From positions 496,001 through 560,000 of the forward strand of contig JALQBC010000027.1 of the NCBI GenBank assembly GCA_023375675.1: a stretch of 64,000 nt of DNA, in the 5' to 3' direction. The notes beneath the pieces were generated by a model that did no database searches, was not told the origin of the DNA, and saw only the letters and a list, made by a program, of their open reading frames with translations. The stretch is from Cytospora piceicola (lineage: Eukaryota; Ascomycota; Sordariomycetes; Diaporthales; Cytosporaceae). Position 1 is the first letter of the stretch, and every line of letters starts with the position of its first letter. The position numbers and the translations under genes are program-made. Positions 35,222-45,369 of this stretch are shown here, piece by piece.

Positions 35222-36388
35222 GCTTGGAGGTAATTCTTGACCCACGGACCATGGCCGAACACGGCCCATCATCCATCGAGCGCATCATGTACTCTGGGCA
35301 GTATCCAACAATCTCAAGCATGTATCACACAGCCTCGCCCGAGGGCTTAATTGGACGTCGAGCTATTATAGCAATGTTATTCCTGGCCTTTTTCATGCCC
35401 CCACCTATTGTATTTGTAAAGGGAGATGGCGGTTGGAACCGAGAGGGAACCCGTCTACTGAAAATATTTGATCATGTACTTCAACGGGATCAATCTGTGC
35501 CCAGGTACTCGCCGATGCTGATCATGATTTTCATAGGCTCGTTCAGGCGCACGAACTGGCCCAGGGTTCTTGAGTACCTAAGACGTTCAAAATCTCGCTG
35601 CAAAATCTAATGAAGTGGAGGCCTTTGACAGGAACAGCCTCCAACACCAGGAGGCCTCGGTGGCTTATGTCGAAGCATACCGGCAACTGTTCTATAGAGA
35701 TGATCCAGTTATACTTGCGCTAGCACTTGAGGCGGCTGACAGTGATGATAGTTTCAATCGAGAGTGTGTGTTAATTTAGGGTTGACTCCTCCTCATCAAC
35801 TCTGGAGAATTGAGCGCTGTTTTGAAAGCCGGGCTCAAACATCTTGAAGGATCGCAGTTTCAGGATCTCATATCATCTTTCACTCAAGATGTTCATATAA
35901 CAACACCATGAATGCTGAGTCCGGAAAGGGCATGCACACCCTACAACAACATAACTTCTAAGGTTAGCAGTATCGGTCGTTGAATTCTGTGCTCAACCAG
36001 AAGGGTACTCTTACAGGAGCACAACATGGAAGCAAAGGATAAATCCGAGACGCCGTAGTAGTCTACACAGTAAGCGGTGATCCAGACGTATAGGTTTGGG
36101 CGGTCGAATCACTCGCAGTCGCAAAAGGCAGATTGGGTCCTCTCGTGGGGTGCACTGCCATTGCATGAACTTGATATGAGGCAAGCCACGCTATGTATGC
36201 TTGCTGGATCCAAGCCACGTTCGCGGAGCCTTTTCACCGTCCTTGGAAAGCAAAAGCGAAGCATTGTTCTTGACATGTATTGCCAAGGAAAGACGTTTGG
36301 TACTGTGAGTTTTGCCAATGCATCTAACGCATGGGCTGGTTCTAATGAAATGCTTATCCTGCAGCGCCAAGTGAAGTTCTTGTGGTGA
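35222..36388 (+). pseudogene. Decayed gene next to the transposon insertion
   Basis: An open frame of ~130 codons begins at the insertion site (LEVILDPRTMAEHGPSS...) and stays open to 35610. Further protein-like pieces follow in shifted frames: FYRDDPVILALALEAADSDD, then LSAVLKAGLKHLEGSQFQDL, then near 36020 EHNMEAKDKSETP. Each is ended by a stop or shift. The pieces have the helix-rich, GDPDV-like look of ankyrin-repeat proteins, but this is tentative and no domain is certain. The left part of the gene probably lies at 29485-29686, on the other side of the transposon. Decay by several stops suggests it was non-functional for some time. Confidence 0.5.
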
Positions 36389-36677
36389 TGATGCTGTCAC
36401 TGTTCAGTCCAAGCGTTCAACGCTTGAAAGTCTAGGGTGGGTCTATATTCAGCAGACCAGCCAATAAACGCGCTTCCGACTGCAATGACAATATTGCCGC
36501 TAGCTGCCGCCTATTTTTCTCAACGGGGGAGTGCATGCCATTAAACAACGTCGACGACGGGAAGCGAACTGTCACTTCTCAGCCTTTCCTGTACTGATGA
36601 GTTCTTGAGTCGAAGAACACAAAAGTCCAACACCTTGTTTCTACTCTATCACCCACCAAAAAGAAACAACCGCCACC

Positions 36678-37189
36678 ATGCCACCAGCAAAGAAACCAGT
36701 AAACTGGGGAATGTGGGCAAAGATGTTCTTTGGGTGAGTGAGCCCCCCTCCCTCTCAACCTCTCACTCGGAATATCCAATCACTGACCCTTGACCACAGC
36801 GGCGGTGCAATAATCGTAGGCGGGCCGGCGCTCGTATACTACGTGCAGCCGACAGAGGAGGAGCTCTTCAAGAGGTACAACCCAGACCTGCAGAAGAAGA
36901 GCCTCGCGAATCGGGATCAGAGGCAGAAGGACTTTGACGAATTTGTGAACAAGTTGAAGGAGCACTCCAAGAGCGACAAGTCAAGTATGTATCCACTGAG
37001 TATCAGAACGCTGGTGAAGTTTTGAAGGGGAACCCCCTTGCTGACGAGTGCTTAGTATGGGTTGTGCAAGCTGAGGCACTAGAGAAAGAAAAGGAGATGA
37101 AGCGGTTGCAGGTCGTAAAGGCTGCTGAAGAAGAGAGGATACGAAGAGAAGCGATGAGGAAAGAGGCCGGGCTATCAACTGACAAATGA
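36678..37189 (+). CDS. CBP4: Cbp4, cytochrome bc1 complex assembly factor
   Basis: Predicted 124 residues in three exons: 36678-36733, 36800-36984 and 37056-37189. It begins [20 protein letters not shown], has one membrane segment (about residues 17-36, [15 protein letters not shown]) followed at once by [20 protein letters not shown], and ends in a charged coiled-coil tail rich in Glu, Lys and Arg. These are the marks of fungal Cbp4, an inner-membrane mitochondrial protein that works with Cbp3-Cbp6 on newly made cytochrome b. The length is slightly short of the yeast protein. The start context CCACCATG is good. Confidence 0.9.
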
Positions 37190-38210
37190 TGAGATCCATA
37201 TGTTTTGTCACGACATGGCCAGACAAGGCAAGCCTTCTTCTGTACGATATTTTGATACGGCGCAATACGGCGTGGGGCAGGTTCTACGGCGCTCAGGGAG
37301 CATTGGGATGCGACATGCATTGCGGGAAAAGAAAACTTGGAAGTCTTGTATAAGCTTTTTAAACATTAGGGGCCTCATCTCAAGTGGCATTGAGATGCGC
37401 TGAGGATGCAGGTGTAAGACTCGACTCAAACAGAAATGCAACTGGACCTGTTGGTTCTAATATCTCACTCATTTTGTATTGAACCAAGCAGGCACCGCAC
37501 AGTAGTGACAGGATGAGTGAATTTGTACAATGTGGACATTCTCCGGTGTACTCTAGGAGTTATTTCAACTGAGCAATCCTTCTGTAGGTCGTCAAGCCTG
37601 GATTAGGGACTTTGTATAGGCTGGCAGTAGAGAAGTTCGTGCTCATCGCGCTTGAGTTGTAATGTTGATATGCTTGTCAAATACAGCTTAAGTACGGTAC
37701 TTACTGGAGGGCACTCCGAAAGAGGATGGATGGATGAAGCTTTTCTGATGGCCCGTGCTCCCCAAAGAGCTAATGCTGAGCTTGAGCATTTGGGCGGGCT
37801 GGCGGGCTGGCGGGGGTCCCTTTTTTTCCTTCTGGGATCACGTGGACCCGGCGCACAACCAAATCTTCCTCCAACACCAACATCTTCCAGCATCCCCAAT
37901 TACGTCGACGACGAGTACGAGTTATATTCAAATGTGAGTGTGTTCAGATTCCAGGGTCGGTTCATTAGCGGTTTTCACTTTCAGGTGAGGGGGTTGGTTA
38001 TGTGTCAGACAGGTCAGGACAAAGTGGGAGAGAGAAAGAAGGAAAAAAAACTAGCAACCAGGAGACGGAAGGGAAGGCTTGGGGGCGACACCACCAAATT
38101 AACAGCTTGGCTGACACGACCTGCAAAACCACAGTCAGGCGGAACATCCTGAAAAATCCTACCCTCACAACTCCGAACCACCCCCTCCCACCTCACATCC
38201 CTTCGCAAAG
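37190..38210. other. Intergenic region
   Basis: About 1 kb upstream of the EGD1 gene. A GGCGGGCTGGCGGGCTGGCG run lies at 37792-37812. The leader near 38160 is C/A-rich. One longer frame (37652-38152) shows no protein-like features and is not called. Confidence 0.5.
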
Positions 38211-38892
38211 ATGGCCGACGTCCAGGAGCGCCTCAAGAAGCTCGGTGCTTCGTCACGAATTGGTGGAAAGGGTACCCCGCGCAGAAAGATGAAGAGGGCA
38301 CCCGCCCGATCCGGCACCGACGACAAGAAGCTGCAGCAGGCTCTTAAGAAGCTCAACGTCCAGCCCATCCAGGCTATCGAGGAGGTCAACATGTTCAAGA
38401 GCGACGGAAACGTCATTCACTTCGCCGCCCCCAAGGGTATGTGGGCCCCCACTTTCAACTCAATAACCCCTCCAGACTGGTGGTGGTGGTGAACTCTCTC
38501 GGTTTGCCTTGCTGCCGCCAAGTGAAAGAGCAGGGGCAGCAGGCATATGAGAGAAGACACAGACACACACACACACACGAGGTCATCGATGATGGAGGGG
38601 GTTTGACGAGGCAATGCAATACGAGAGTGGTATGCTGATTGTGGATATAGTTCACGCCGCCGTCCCCGCAAACACCTTCGCCATCTACGGCAACGGCGAG
38701 GACAAAGAGCTCACCGAGCTCGTCCCCGGTATCCTGAACCAGCTCGGCCCCGACTCCCTTGCGTCCCTGCGCAAGCTTGCCGAGAGCTACCAGAGCATGC
38801 AGCAGAAGGAGGGCGACAAGGAGGCCGACGATGACGAGATCCCCGACCTGGTCGCTGGCGAGAACTTCGAGGGCGAGTCCAAGGTCGAGTAA
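38211..38892 (+). CDS. EGD1: Nascent polypeptide-associated complex subunit beta (Egd1/BTF3)
   Basis: Predicted 155 residues in two exons, 38211-38436 and 38651-38892, around a 214-nt intron (donor GTATGT, acceptor ATAG, phase 1) that contains a (CA)n run. The start [20 protein letters not shown] and the block [11 protein letters not shown] form the conserved ribosome-binding region. The NAC beta domain follows ([20 protein letters not shown], then [24 protein letters not shown] text), and the tail is acidic. Beta-NAC pairs with alpha-NAC at the ribosome exit tunnel and shields new chains. Length is normal for the family. Confidence 0.95.
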
Positions 38893-39429
38893 AGCGTCGG
38901 CTACAGTGACTAGTTTTGAGGAATAGGAAAATACAGTCCGGTTAGGAGGACAAAATTCCGGTCATGACAAGCACCGATATTAGCGAGAGCTACAGTCGAT
39001 TAGTGGAGATGATATCCATGGCATTCTCCATCTTTTAAAACAACGTACGGTCAGGGTCAAAAACGGCGGATCGGAAACTGTTGTGGTACTTTCTAGCATT
39101 GGAGGGACCCCTAGCTCGCGTCTGGGTTTTGCGAGAAATGAAAACGAATGAAATGAACCCACATGTCTGATACCATACCAGTTGACCATGCATCTTCCAC
39201 CTGCGCACGGGTACGCTGGAGCTTTCGCGGCATATACAGAGGCTGCCCCCAGGATGCATAACCTGTGAAAGAATGCGAGGAAGAGAGACAAGTTGGCCGT
39301 ATGGTATTCAAGTCATGCCATGCCATGCCCAGTCGCTCGAATCGGGTATCTCTATGTACAAGCAACATACTCCAGAGCTACAGAGACATCGCAGAAATGC
39401 GATGTCGCAGGACCTCCGTCCAAGGTTAG
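38893..39429. other. Intergenic region between convergent genes
   Basis: 3' flanks of EGD1 and TAD1. CATGCCATGCCATGCCCAG occurs at 39313-39331. No gene was recognised. Confidence 0.5.
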
Positions 39430-40656
39430 TTATTGCATGGACATACCAAAAGCCTCATCACCAGTGTTTCTGACCCAGCCCTTCAGGGCCAACCCTCTCA
39501 CTGCTTTCTTCACCTTCTGTCGCCCAGCCAACAGTCCCCCCTCTTTCATGTCTTTGTACGTTCCGTGAGCTTGCGCCAGCTCCCCCATACCAGCCATCCT
39601 CGCGACCTCAGCCGCCAAGGCCCATGTCTTCCCCCTTGAGACTAAACTGCCTCCGCGCGGGTCTGACTGCTTCCGTCCCTGCAACACACCGCCGATGACG
39701 TTCTCGGCCAGGCCATTGCACGACCACGCCGTGGCGAGGTTGCTGGCGACGTACTTTGCCATCTCCTTTTCCTGTGACCCGCGGCGAGAGTACTCGAACT
39801 CCAACCCCGTAGTCCGGACTTCGAATGGTCTGAAAGCGTACCCGTCCTCCCACTCCCCTTGCGACTCCATCACAGGCGCCATCCTGCCATGAGCCGTGAA
39901 ACACCTCTCACAAGCTGTGGCAGAGAACTGGCTCTCCGGCAGGATCAAGCTCGACAGGTACATTCCCCGCGGAGAGACGAGAAGCGAGGTGAGCGAGTGG
40001 AGTAAGGAGGTGCACTGCGTCAAGGCGATCTTGTCGGAGCAGGATTTCGACAGCGTAGACGGTGCATCGGCCCGAGACGGCTTGCGTCTGACTACCCCCA
40101 GCTGGGAGAAACACGCGCGGCCCAGGAGTGCCAGCTCCGGGGAATCGCTGTCCACCTTGTCCATCAGGTGTGGGGGCAGGGGGGCTTCCCACGGCGAGGC
40201 ATCGTCTTGGGCGGACATGGTGAGTTCCATGGAGGCATCGCCGCATGGTGCCTCGGAACAGTACATGTGAAGTGCAACTTCTTCCCTCCAGGTAAACGGC
40301 TGTGTTCCTGGTTCGCCGTCCGTCTTTCGGCGGATGTATGCGGAGTCTTTGCCCTCAGCGAGCGCCTTGCATTCCTGCAAGACAAAGTGGTTCAGAGCTC
40401 TCATGGCTAGAACCTCGGCATGCCAATCGTGTAAAACGTTGCCGTTGGCGGAGGATAACTTTGACGTTGGGAGGCATTTCATGCCCGTTGCCAGCACCAG
40501 ACAGTTCAGAGACCCATCGCCATGTCTAGCGACGATCCCGCTCAGGGGCACCCATTCGCGGGTGCCATTGTCACGGGCTTGTGGCCTCCTCTTGGGGGGA
40601 AGCCTGTCAAACTCTTGCAAGACGACACCGGCGATTGCGTCCGCCTCACTTGTCAT
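39430..40656 (-). CDS. TAD1: tRNA-specific adenosine deaminase 1 (Tad1/ADAT1)
   Basis: An intronless gene of 408 residues. The deaminase active site is complete: the HAE triad at His79-Ala80-Glu81 within VLHDWHAEVLAMRAL, PCGD at 137-140 (zinc ligand Cys138) and a second zinc ligand Cys206 in KSCSDKI. Tad1 converts adenosine 37 next to the anticodon of alanine tRNA to inosine. The rest of the adenosine-deaminase domain, ending KAVRGLALKGWVRNT, is present. Length matches fungal Tad1. It is divergent from the eL24 gene, with 553 bp between the start codons. Confidence 0.93.
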   Translation of the reverse strand: MTSEADAIAGVVLQEFDRLPPKRRPQARDNGTREWVPLSGIVARHGDGSLNCLVLATGMKCLPTSKLSSANGNVLHDWHAEVLAMRALNHFVLQECKALAEGKDSAYIRRKTDGEPGTQPFTWREEVALHMYCSEAPCGDASMELTMSAQDDASPWEAPLPPHLMDKVDSDSPELALLGRACFSQLGVVRRKPSRADAPSTLSKSCSDKIALTQCTSLLHSLTSLLVSPRGMYLSSLILPESQFSATACERCFTAHGRMAPVMESQGEWEDGYAFRPFEVRTTGLEFEYSRRGSQEKEMAKYVASNLATAWSCNGLAENVIGGVLQGRKQSDPRGGSLVSRGKTWALAAEVARMAGMGELAQAHGTYKDMKEGGLLAGRQKVKKAVRGLALKGWVRNTGDEAFGMSMQ

Positions 40657-41209
40657 CAGTGGTTATGAGTGTGGTGAATGAAGTTGAAGATGGTGAGGCC
40701 GGTCTGGATGCCGGTCAGGTAGCCATACGTGAGTTGAGATACGTTGGTGTTCAAGTGGTGTAAGTTGCAGATCGGCAGAGTAATCTGTCACCGTGAAGCA
40801 AAAGTGAGAACTCACAGTGACTACGGGAGCCTATGATTTTGGTCGCGAAGTGAACAACCCAAGAATAATCGGACGGATCTCTACCTCCGTAAATGTTCAA
40901 ATGCCTTGAAGTTACCTAGGTACTCACTTCCAAAGTATTTAGTACCTAGGTAGTCAGGCTCACCAAAGACCTCGAGCCGTTCATCTACCCGCCAGCCGGC
41001 TGCCAGCTGACTGACAGTCCTGCACTAACAAAAGCCGACCCACACTCGCTGATTCAGAAAAAAGCCAGCACGGACCACCTCTCTCAGTGTAGGGTCCGTG
41101 TTTTGCCCACCATTCGAAATTTCAAAATCGCCGTACCCGACCTCATCGTCTTGACAACCTCATCTACGACCAACCCCGTCTATCGGCAAATCCACGACCG
41201 CCATTCAAA
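40657..41209. promoter_or_regulatory. Divergent promoter region of TAD1 and eL24
   Basis: The 10-bp palindrome TACCTAGGTA occurs twice (40913-40922 and 40943-40952), 20 bp apart. A TGTAGGGTCC element lies at 41088-41097, ~115 bp before the eL24 start; AGGGT-type boxes are common in fungal ribosomal protein promoters. The leader near 41150-41205 is C/A-rich. Binding proteins are not known from the sequence. Confidence 0.45.
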
Positions 41210-42033
41210 ATGAGGACTTACGACGACACATTCTCCGGCCAGAGGATCTACCCGGGCAAGGTACGATGATGAAAATATCCCTGAAAAGGCGCGGGCTGGG
41301 CCACTGTGGGCTTTTGATGGATGGACGACTGCAAAAGAGGAGGGAACAATCGCGAGAGCAGGGGGCGCAGTGGCCATCACGACCGTCCATTGGAGGGCTG
41401 TTTTTCTCGCAAATTTTTGAGGTTACAGAAATGCTGACTCTGCTGTGAATCGCAGGGTAAGCTCTACGTCCGTGGAGACTCCAAGGTCTTCCGTTTCCAG
41501 AACGGCAAATCCGAGTCCCTCTTCCTCCAGCGCAAGAACCCCCGTCGCATTGCCTGGACTGTCCTGTACCGTCGCCAGCACCGCAAGGGAATTACTGAGG
41601 TACGAATTGAGCCGATCCCGATCCGAAATGCACATCGAAGCACAACCGAGACCAAATTCCATCATGCGATCTCATGACAAGACATTTGCGAAAATGTTGG
41701 AGAGACATATTGGGAGAAGAGAATGGATGACTGACATCCGAACAGGAAGCCGCCAAGAAGCGTTCCCGCCGTACCGTCAAGGCCCAGCGTGCCATCGTCG
41801 GTGCTTCCCTCGATGTGATCAAGGAGAAGCGCTCCATGCGCCCCGAGGCTCGCTCCGCCGCCCGTGTCCAAGCCATCAAGGAGTCCAAGGAGAAGAAGCA
41901 GGCTGATGCTGCCGCCAAGAAGTCCGAGAAGGCAAAGAACGCCGCCGTGGCCTCCAAGGGCCAGACCCAGAGGATCGTTGGCAAGCAGGGTGCTAAGGGT
42001 GCTGCCCCCAAGGCCAAGCCCACAACCCGATAA
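41210..42033 (+). CDS. RPL24: 60S ribosomal protein eL24
   Basis: Predicted 160 residues in three exons: 41210-41260, 41456-41599 and 41746-42033, all phase 0, with introns of 195 and 146 nt. The product starts [20 protein letters not shown], continues with [20 protein letters not shown] and [14 protein letters not shown], and ends in a basic Ala/Lys-rich helix. This is eL24 of the large ribosomal subunit, which forms a bridge to the small subunit. The usual zinc-finger cysteines of archaeal L24e are absent, as in fungi. Codon choice strongly favours C-ending codons, as expected for high expression. Confidence 0.95.
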
Positions 42034-42497
42034 AGGATTTCGAGATGAGCGGGTGCTAGATTAATGCAAACGGTCACGTCTTTTTTTCACTCTACTCGGG
42101 AACATGGCGATTGAGATTCAGGGAAAGGGGACTGGAGTCGGGTTCTCATCATAAAGCCTAGTTGTGCTTTACCAAAGCCTGGCGGTCTTCTAGAAACACA
42201 CGTCTGAAAAAGGGCTGGTTGCATGGATTCCTACATGAATGGGACACGATTTTCGCGCGGCATGGGTAGCTCAGAGAAAATAAGCAACTCGTGCATTGAT
42301 CAATAAGGTTTTCCAAGAATTTTTTGTCTATTGTGTCTGACCAGGTGGGAAGCGCTCCGTCTACATTGAAACCGAGAATAACCCAACGCGCTCCTTTCTA
42401 ATTAATCTATGGCACACGGCCGGGGAGATCTACCTCCGGGAGCGGCATGTATACGAATAGATGGTTTTACAAGGCAAGGTGTGGTTCAGGAAAGCAT
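42034..42497. other. Intergenic region between convergent genes
   Basis: 3' flanks of the eL24 and peroxiredoxin genes. No gene or RNA was recognised. Confidence 0.5.
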
Positions 42498-43185
42498 TTA
42501 CAGCTTGGCCAGGACAGAGGCGGCATCGGATCCCTCGACACCTCCCTCGACAGCCTCCTCAGCGTAGACGACCTTTCCGTTGTCGACAACAAGGGCGTAA
42601 CGGCCAGTCCTCTCGCCCATGGTCCAGCCAACCTGCTTGGAGAACTTGGCCTCGATGTCGGACATGAACAGCTGTTTGTCACATGTCAAGTCAGCCAATG
42701 GCCTTTTTTTACTCTCCGCCCGTAGCGTGTGGGCCTCTCTGCAACCAGAGCAAAGGAGAAACAACTTACAATGAAGTCATCGGTGACCCCGTTGGACTTG
42801 CCCCAGGCGGACATGACATAGGGGTCGTTGTAGGCGATGACGATGACATGGTCGATGCCCTTGGCCTGGAGGGCGGCCTTCTCATCGATGAAGGTGGGGA
42901 TGTGCCTCTCGGAGCACGTGGGGGTGAAAGCACCGGGGACGGCGACGATGACGACCTTCTTGTTCTTGAGCTCTGTATGTGGGAGATCCGGTATCAGCAA
43001 GCTGTGTCTTCACAAGCTCACGTAGGAGGTGGCAGCAGGGGAGGGAACTGGGGGGGAAACAAACCCTTGCTGGCGTTGTACTTCGTGGGGAAGCCACAGG
43101 CGTTCATGCCGGCCTTCTCAGGCGTGTAGGGGATGTACATGAAGCTGACATCCTCAGGGAAAGCAGAGCCGACGGTGACAGACAT
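42498..43185 (-). CDS. Peroxiredoxin, PMP20/Prx5 type, with a peroxisomal targeting end
   Basis: Predicted 165 residues in three exons: 43185-43065, 42972-42770 and 42671-42498, introns 92 and 98 nt. The peroxidatic cysteine is Cys60 in GAFTPTCSERHIP, and a second cysteine is Cys30 in GMNACGFP, as in the Aspergillus Asp f 3 protein. The enzyme reduces peroxides with the help of thioredoxin or glutathione. The last three residues, AKL, are a PTS1-type signal like that of methylotrophic yeast Pmp20, so peroxisomal location is likely. Exon 1 ends within the codon for Glu41. Confidence 0.93.
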
Positions 43186-44318
43186 TTTGACGGGTTGTTG
43201 TTTTGGGTTTTGGTGGGGAAATTGGGTGGTGAAAGTGAATTGGTTTTGATTGTAAGTTGTAAATTTGATGAGACAAAGTAGTGAGGAAGGAGAGCTCTCT
43301 AATATTGACTCGCGGTGGTCCGAGGAGGGGTTCTCTTTTGAGGTTCAATCCAAAAACCATACACCTGCAAATCCCGCCCCGCCATGACACAGTAGCAAGC
43401 TCCCTGCAGAACGCAGCTTGAGGGGACCCCTGTCCGTACCTGCAAGTATTTGTCAACCTTGGAACCCGCTCCGGCGCTTGAAACTTTCTCACTCTCGAGT
43501 CCCGAGCCTCGGGACTTTCAGGCTGCCCGTGCGATGGTGACGATGGCCTCCCCAGATGGGGTGAGAAGGGATACTGGATTATCAATCATATCGATCTGCT
43601 CCGCCTTGACCGAAATCTCATCTTCTCTGACCGGATTCCTGCTGACGTCCTTCCGGTCATCGGCATCAAACGTCTCGTCCATCACTCACGGTCACTTGGC
43701 CACACAGCGTCTCGGCCCATATAGGCCGGCCTCCCGGGCAGATTATTCGGTGGAAGCTCTGGATATCGTTCGCTTGACTAGAGCGGCTTCTCTTCCATTC
43801 CATTCGCCATGTTTCGGCGGGCCGTCGTCAATGATGCTCCACTTGCTTTCACATTAACATGTCATTATGGGTAGCTGCTGCGTATTGACGCCTTGGAGAC
43901 TGTGTGTCGGTTGACGATAAACAATGCGAGATAACTCTCTACTATGTATCTATGTATTAATATCCCCCTCGTCCTGCCCCTCTGCCACTTCCAAGTACCT
44001 GTAGTAGTTTGGTGTACCGGCACAATCCCTAGCTGACGACTCGGCCAGTCACCACCAGTCAGCTTACATAGTAGAGTCTGGTGTCTCACCGCTTACTTCC
44101 CTCGTCACAAACAAAAATTTGGCTACCAACAAAGTCCCGATCCGCAGCCAAAGTCTCAGCGACATAAGTATACGCCCCTCGTACGGATTCTTATAGGCTC
44201 ACCTTGATCCGTCAACAAATTAAGTTCCCCTCGTACGTGACTTGTACAAAACGCGCCAGCCCGGCTCGTCTTCCCTCGTCCCATCGGTTGAGCCAGGCAT
44301 CGTCACATCGGAAACATC
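43186..44318. promoter_or_regulatory. Divergent intergenic region
   Basis: About 1.1 kb between the leftward peroxiredoxin and the rightward DUF1348 gene. A CGAGTCCCGAGCCTCGGGAC stretch with a CCCGAGCCTCGGG near-palindrome lies at 43497-43516. The frame 43450-43857 has no family features and lacks an ATG at its start. No gene called. Confidence 0.45.
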
Positions 44319-44933
44319 ATGGCCAGTGAATCGAAACCACCCTTCCCTCCCTTCACGGAGGAGACGGCGACGAAGAAGGTCAAGGCAGCGCAGGATGCCT
44401 GGAACTCCAAGTGGGCCCGACCATATCATCTCCCAGCATCAGGCCAGGCCCACTGACGGAGTCGAACGTAGAAACCCTGCCTCGGTGAAGTTGGCTTACA
44501 CCCCAGACTCTATCTGGAGGAACCGCGACCAATTCCTTCAGGGCCGCGACGCCATCGAGAAGTTCTTGACGGACAAGTGGTCCGTCGAGAACGGCTACCG
44601 GCTGAGGAAAGAGTTGTTTGCCTTCAAGGACAACAAAGTATGAGCTCCCGCCTCGCCTGATTCCTTTCCCTCAGAAGGGCTCAGGGCTGCTACGTGTATA
44701 ATCACCGATACTGACTTGGTGTAAAGATCGCCGTCCAGTTCTGGTACGAGTGGTATGATGCCTCTGGCCAGTGGTGGAGGTCGTATGGTCTCGAGGACTG
44801 GACGTTCGCGGAGAACGGCCTCATGAAGAAGAGGCAGAACAGCACGAACGACGTGAAGATTGCTGAGGATGAGAGATGGTTCAAGGATGGAGTCGATGTG
44901 AATACTGTTGAGATCAGTGAGAAGCACTGGTAG
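44319..44933 (+). CDS. DUF1348 protein (NTF2/SnoaL-like fold)
   Basis: Predicted 154 residues in three exons: 44319-44410, 44472-44637 and 44727-44933. It begins MASESKPPFPPFTEETATKK and contains AYTPDSIWRNRDQFLQGRDA and KIAVQFWYEWYDASGQWWRS, the hallmark Trp-rich blocks of DUF1348. The family adopts the SnoaL/NTF2-like alpha+beta barrel and is widespread in bacteria and fungi; no reaction has been established. Length is normal. Intron 1 has a GTGGGC donor, less usual than its neighbours. Confidence 0.9.
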
Positions 44934-45369
44934 GTGACGGACAGTGAGTGTATTCCGACAGTCAAGACCGTCAAGTGCAAATGACAGCCTCGATGCCTTC
45001 ATAGATACCGCAAACTCACCTCTGGTCTTTCTGACATGCCTATCTCATAAGTGACTTTGAGCCTCACTTCCCACGGGGCACCTAGGCATACACAGTCACA
45101 ATTACTCACTCTTAGGGATACAAAACTCGGGGACTCGTCTAAAGCAACCGAGATTCTCTGCTTTTTCATTTTTTAGCTCGTTGAACAAACAATCAGCTAC
45201 CAACACGGTTTCGACACGATACGACGCCAACAACACCTGGTCTGATACCTTGCAAAGAACCGCTTTATTTCCAGTTACATACACATAAGGTCATTCCCAT
45301 CGACTCCTGATCTCAAAGGGGCTGGGTCTATCAGATCCCCATCGTTAAACACGAGAAAACCTGACCATA
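44934..45369. other. Intergenic region
   Basis: Short space between two rightward genes, presumably promoter and leader of the four-TM protein gene. No gene was recognised. Confidence 0.45.

Noticed and set aside
37652..38152. A 166-codon plus-strand frame upstream of EGD1
   Set aside because: Mixed low-complexity text without a domain, running into the EGD1 leader. More likely untranslated.
38437..38650. C/D snoRNA boxes in the EGD1 intron
   Set aside because: The C-box match has a mismatch, and the apparent D box GCTGAT is best read as the intron branch point. No closing stem.
43450..43857. A 135-codon plus-strand frame between peroxiredoxin and DUF1348 genes
   Set aside because: It starts with a non-ATG codon and shows no motif or splice support.
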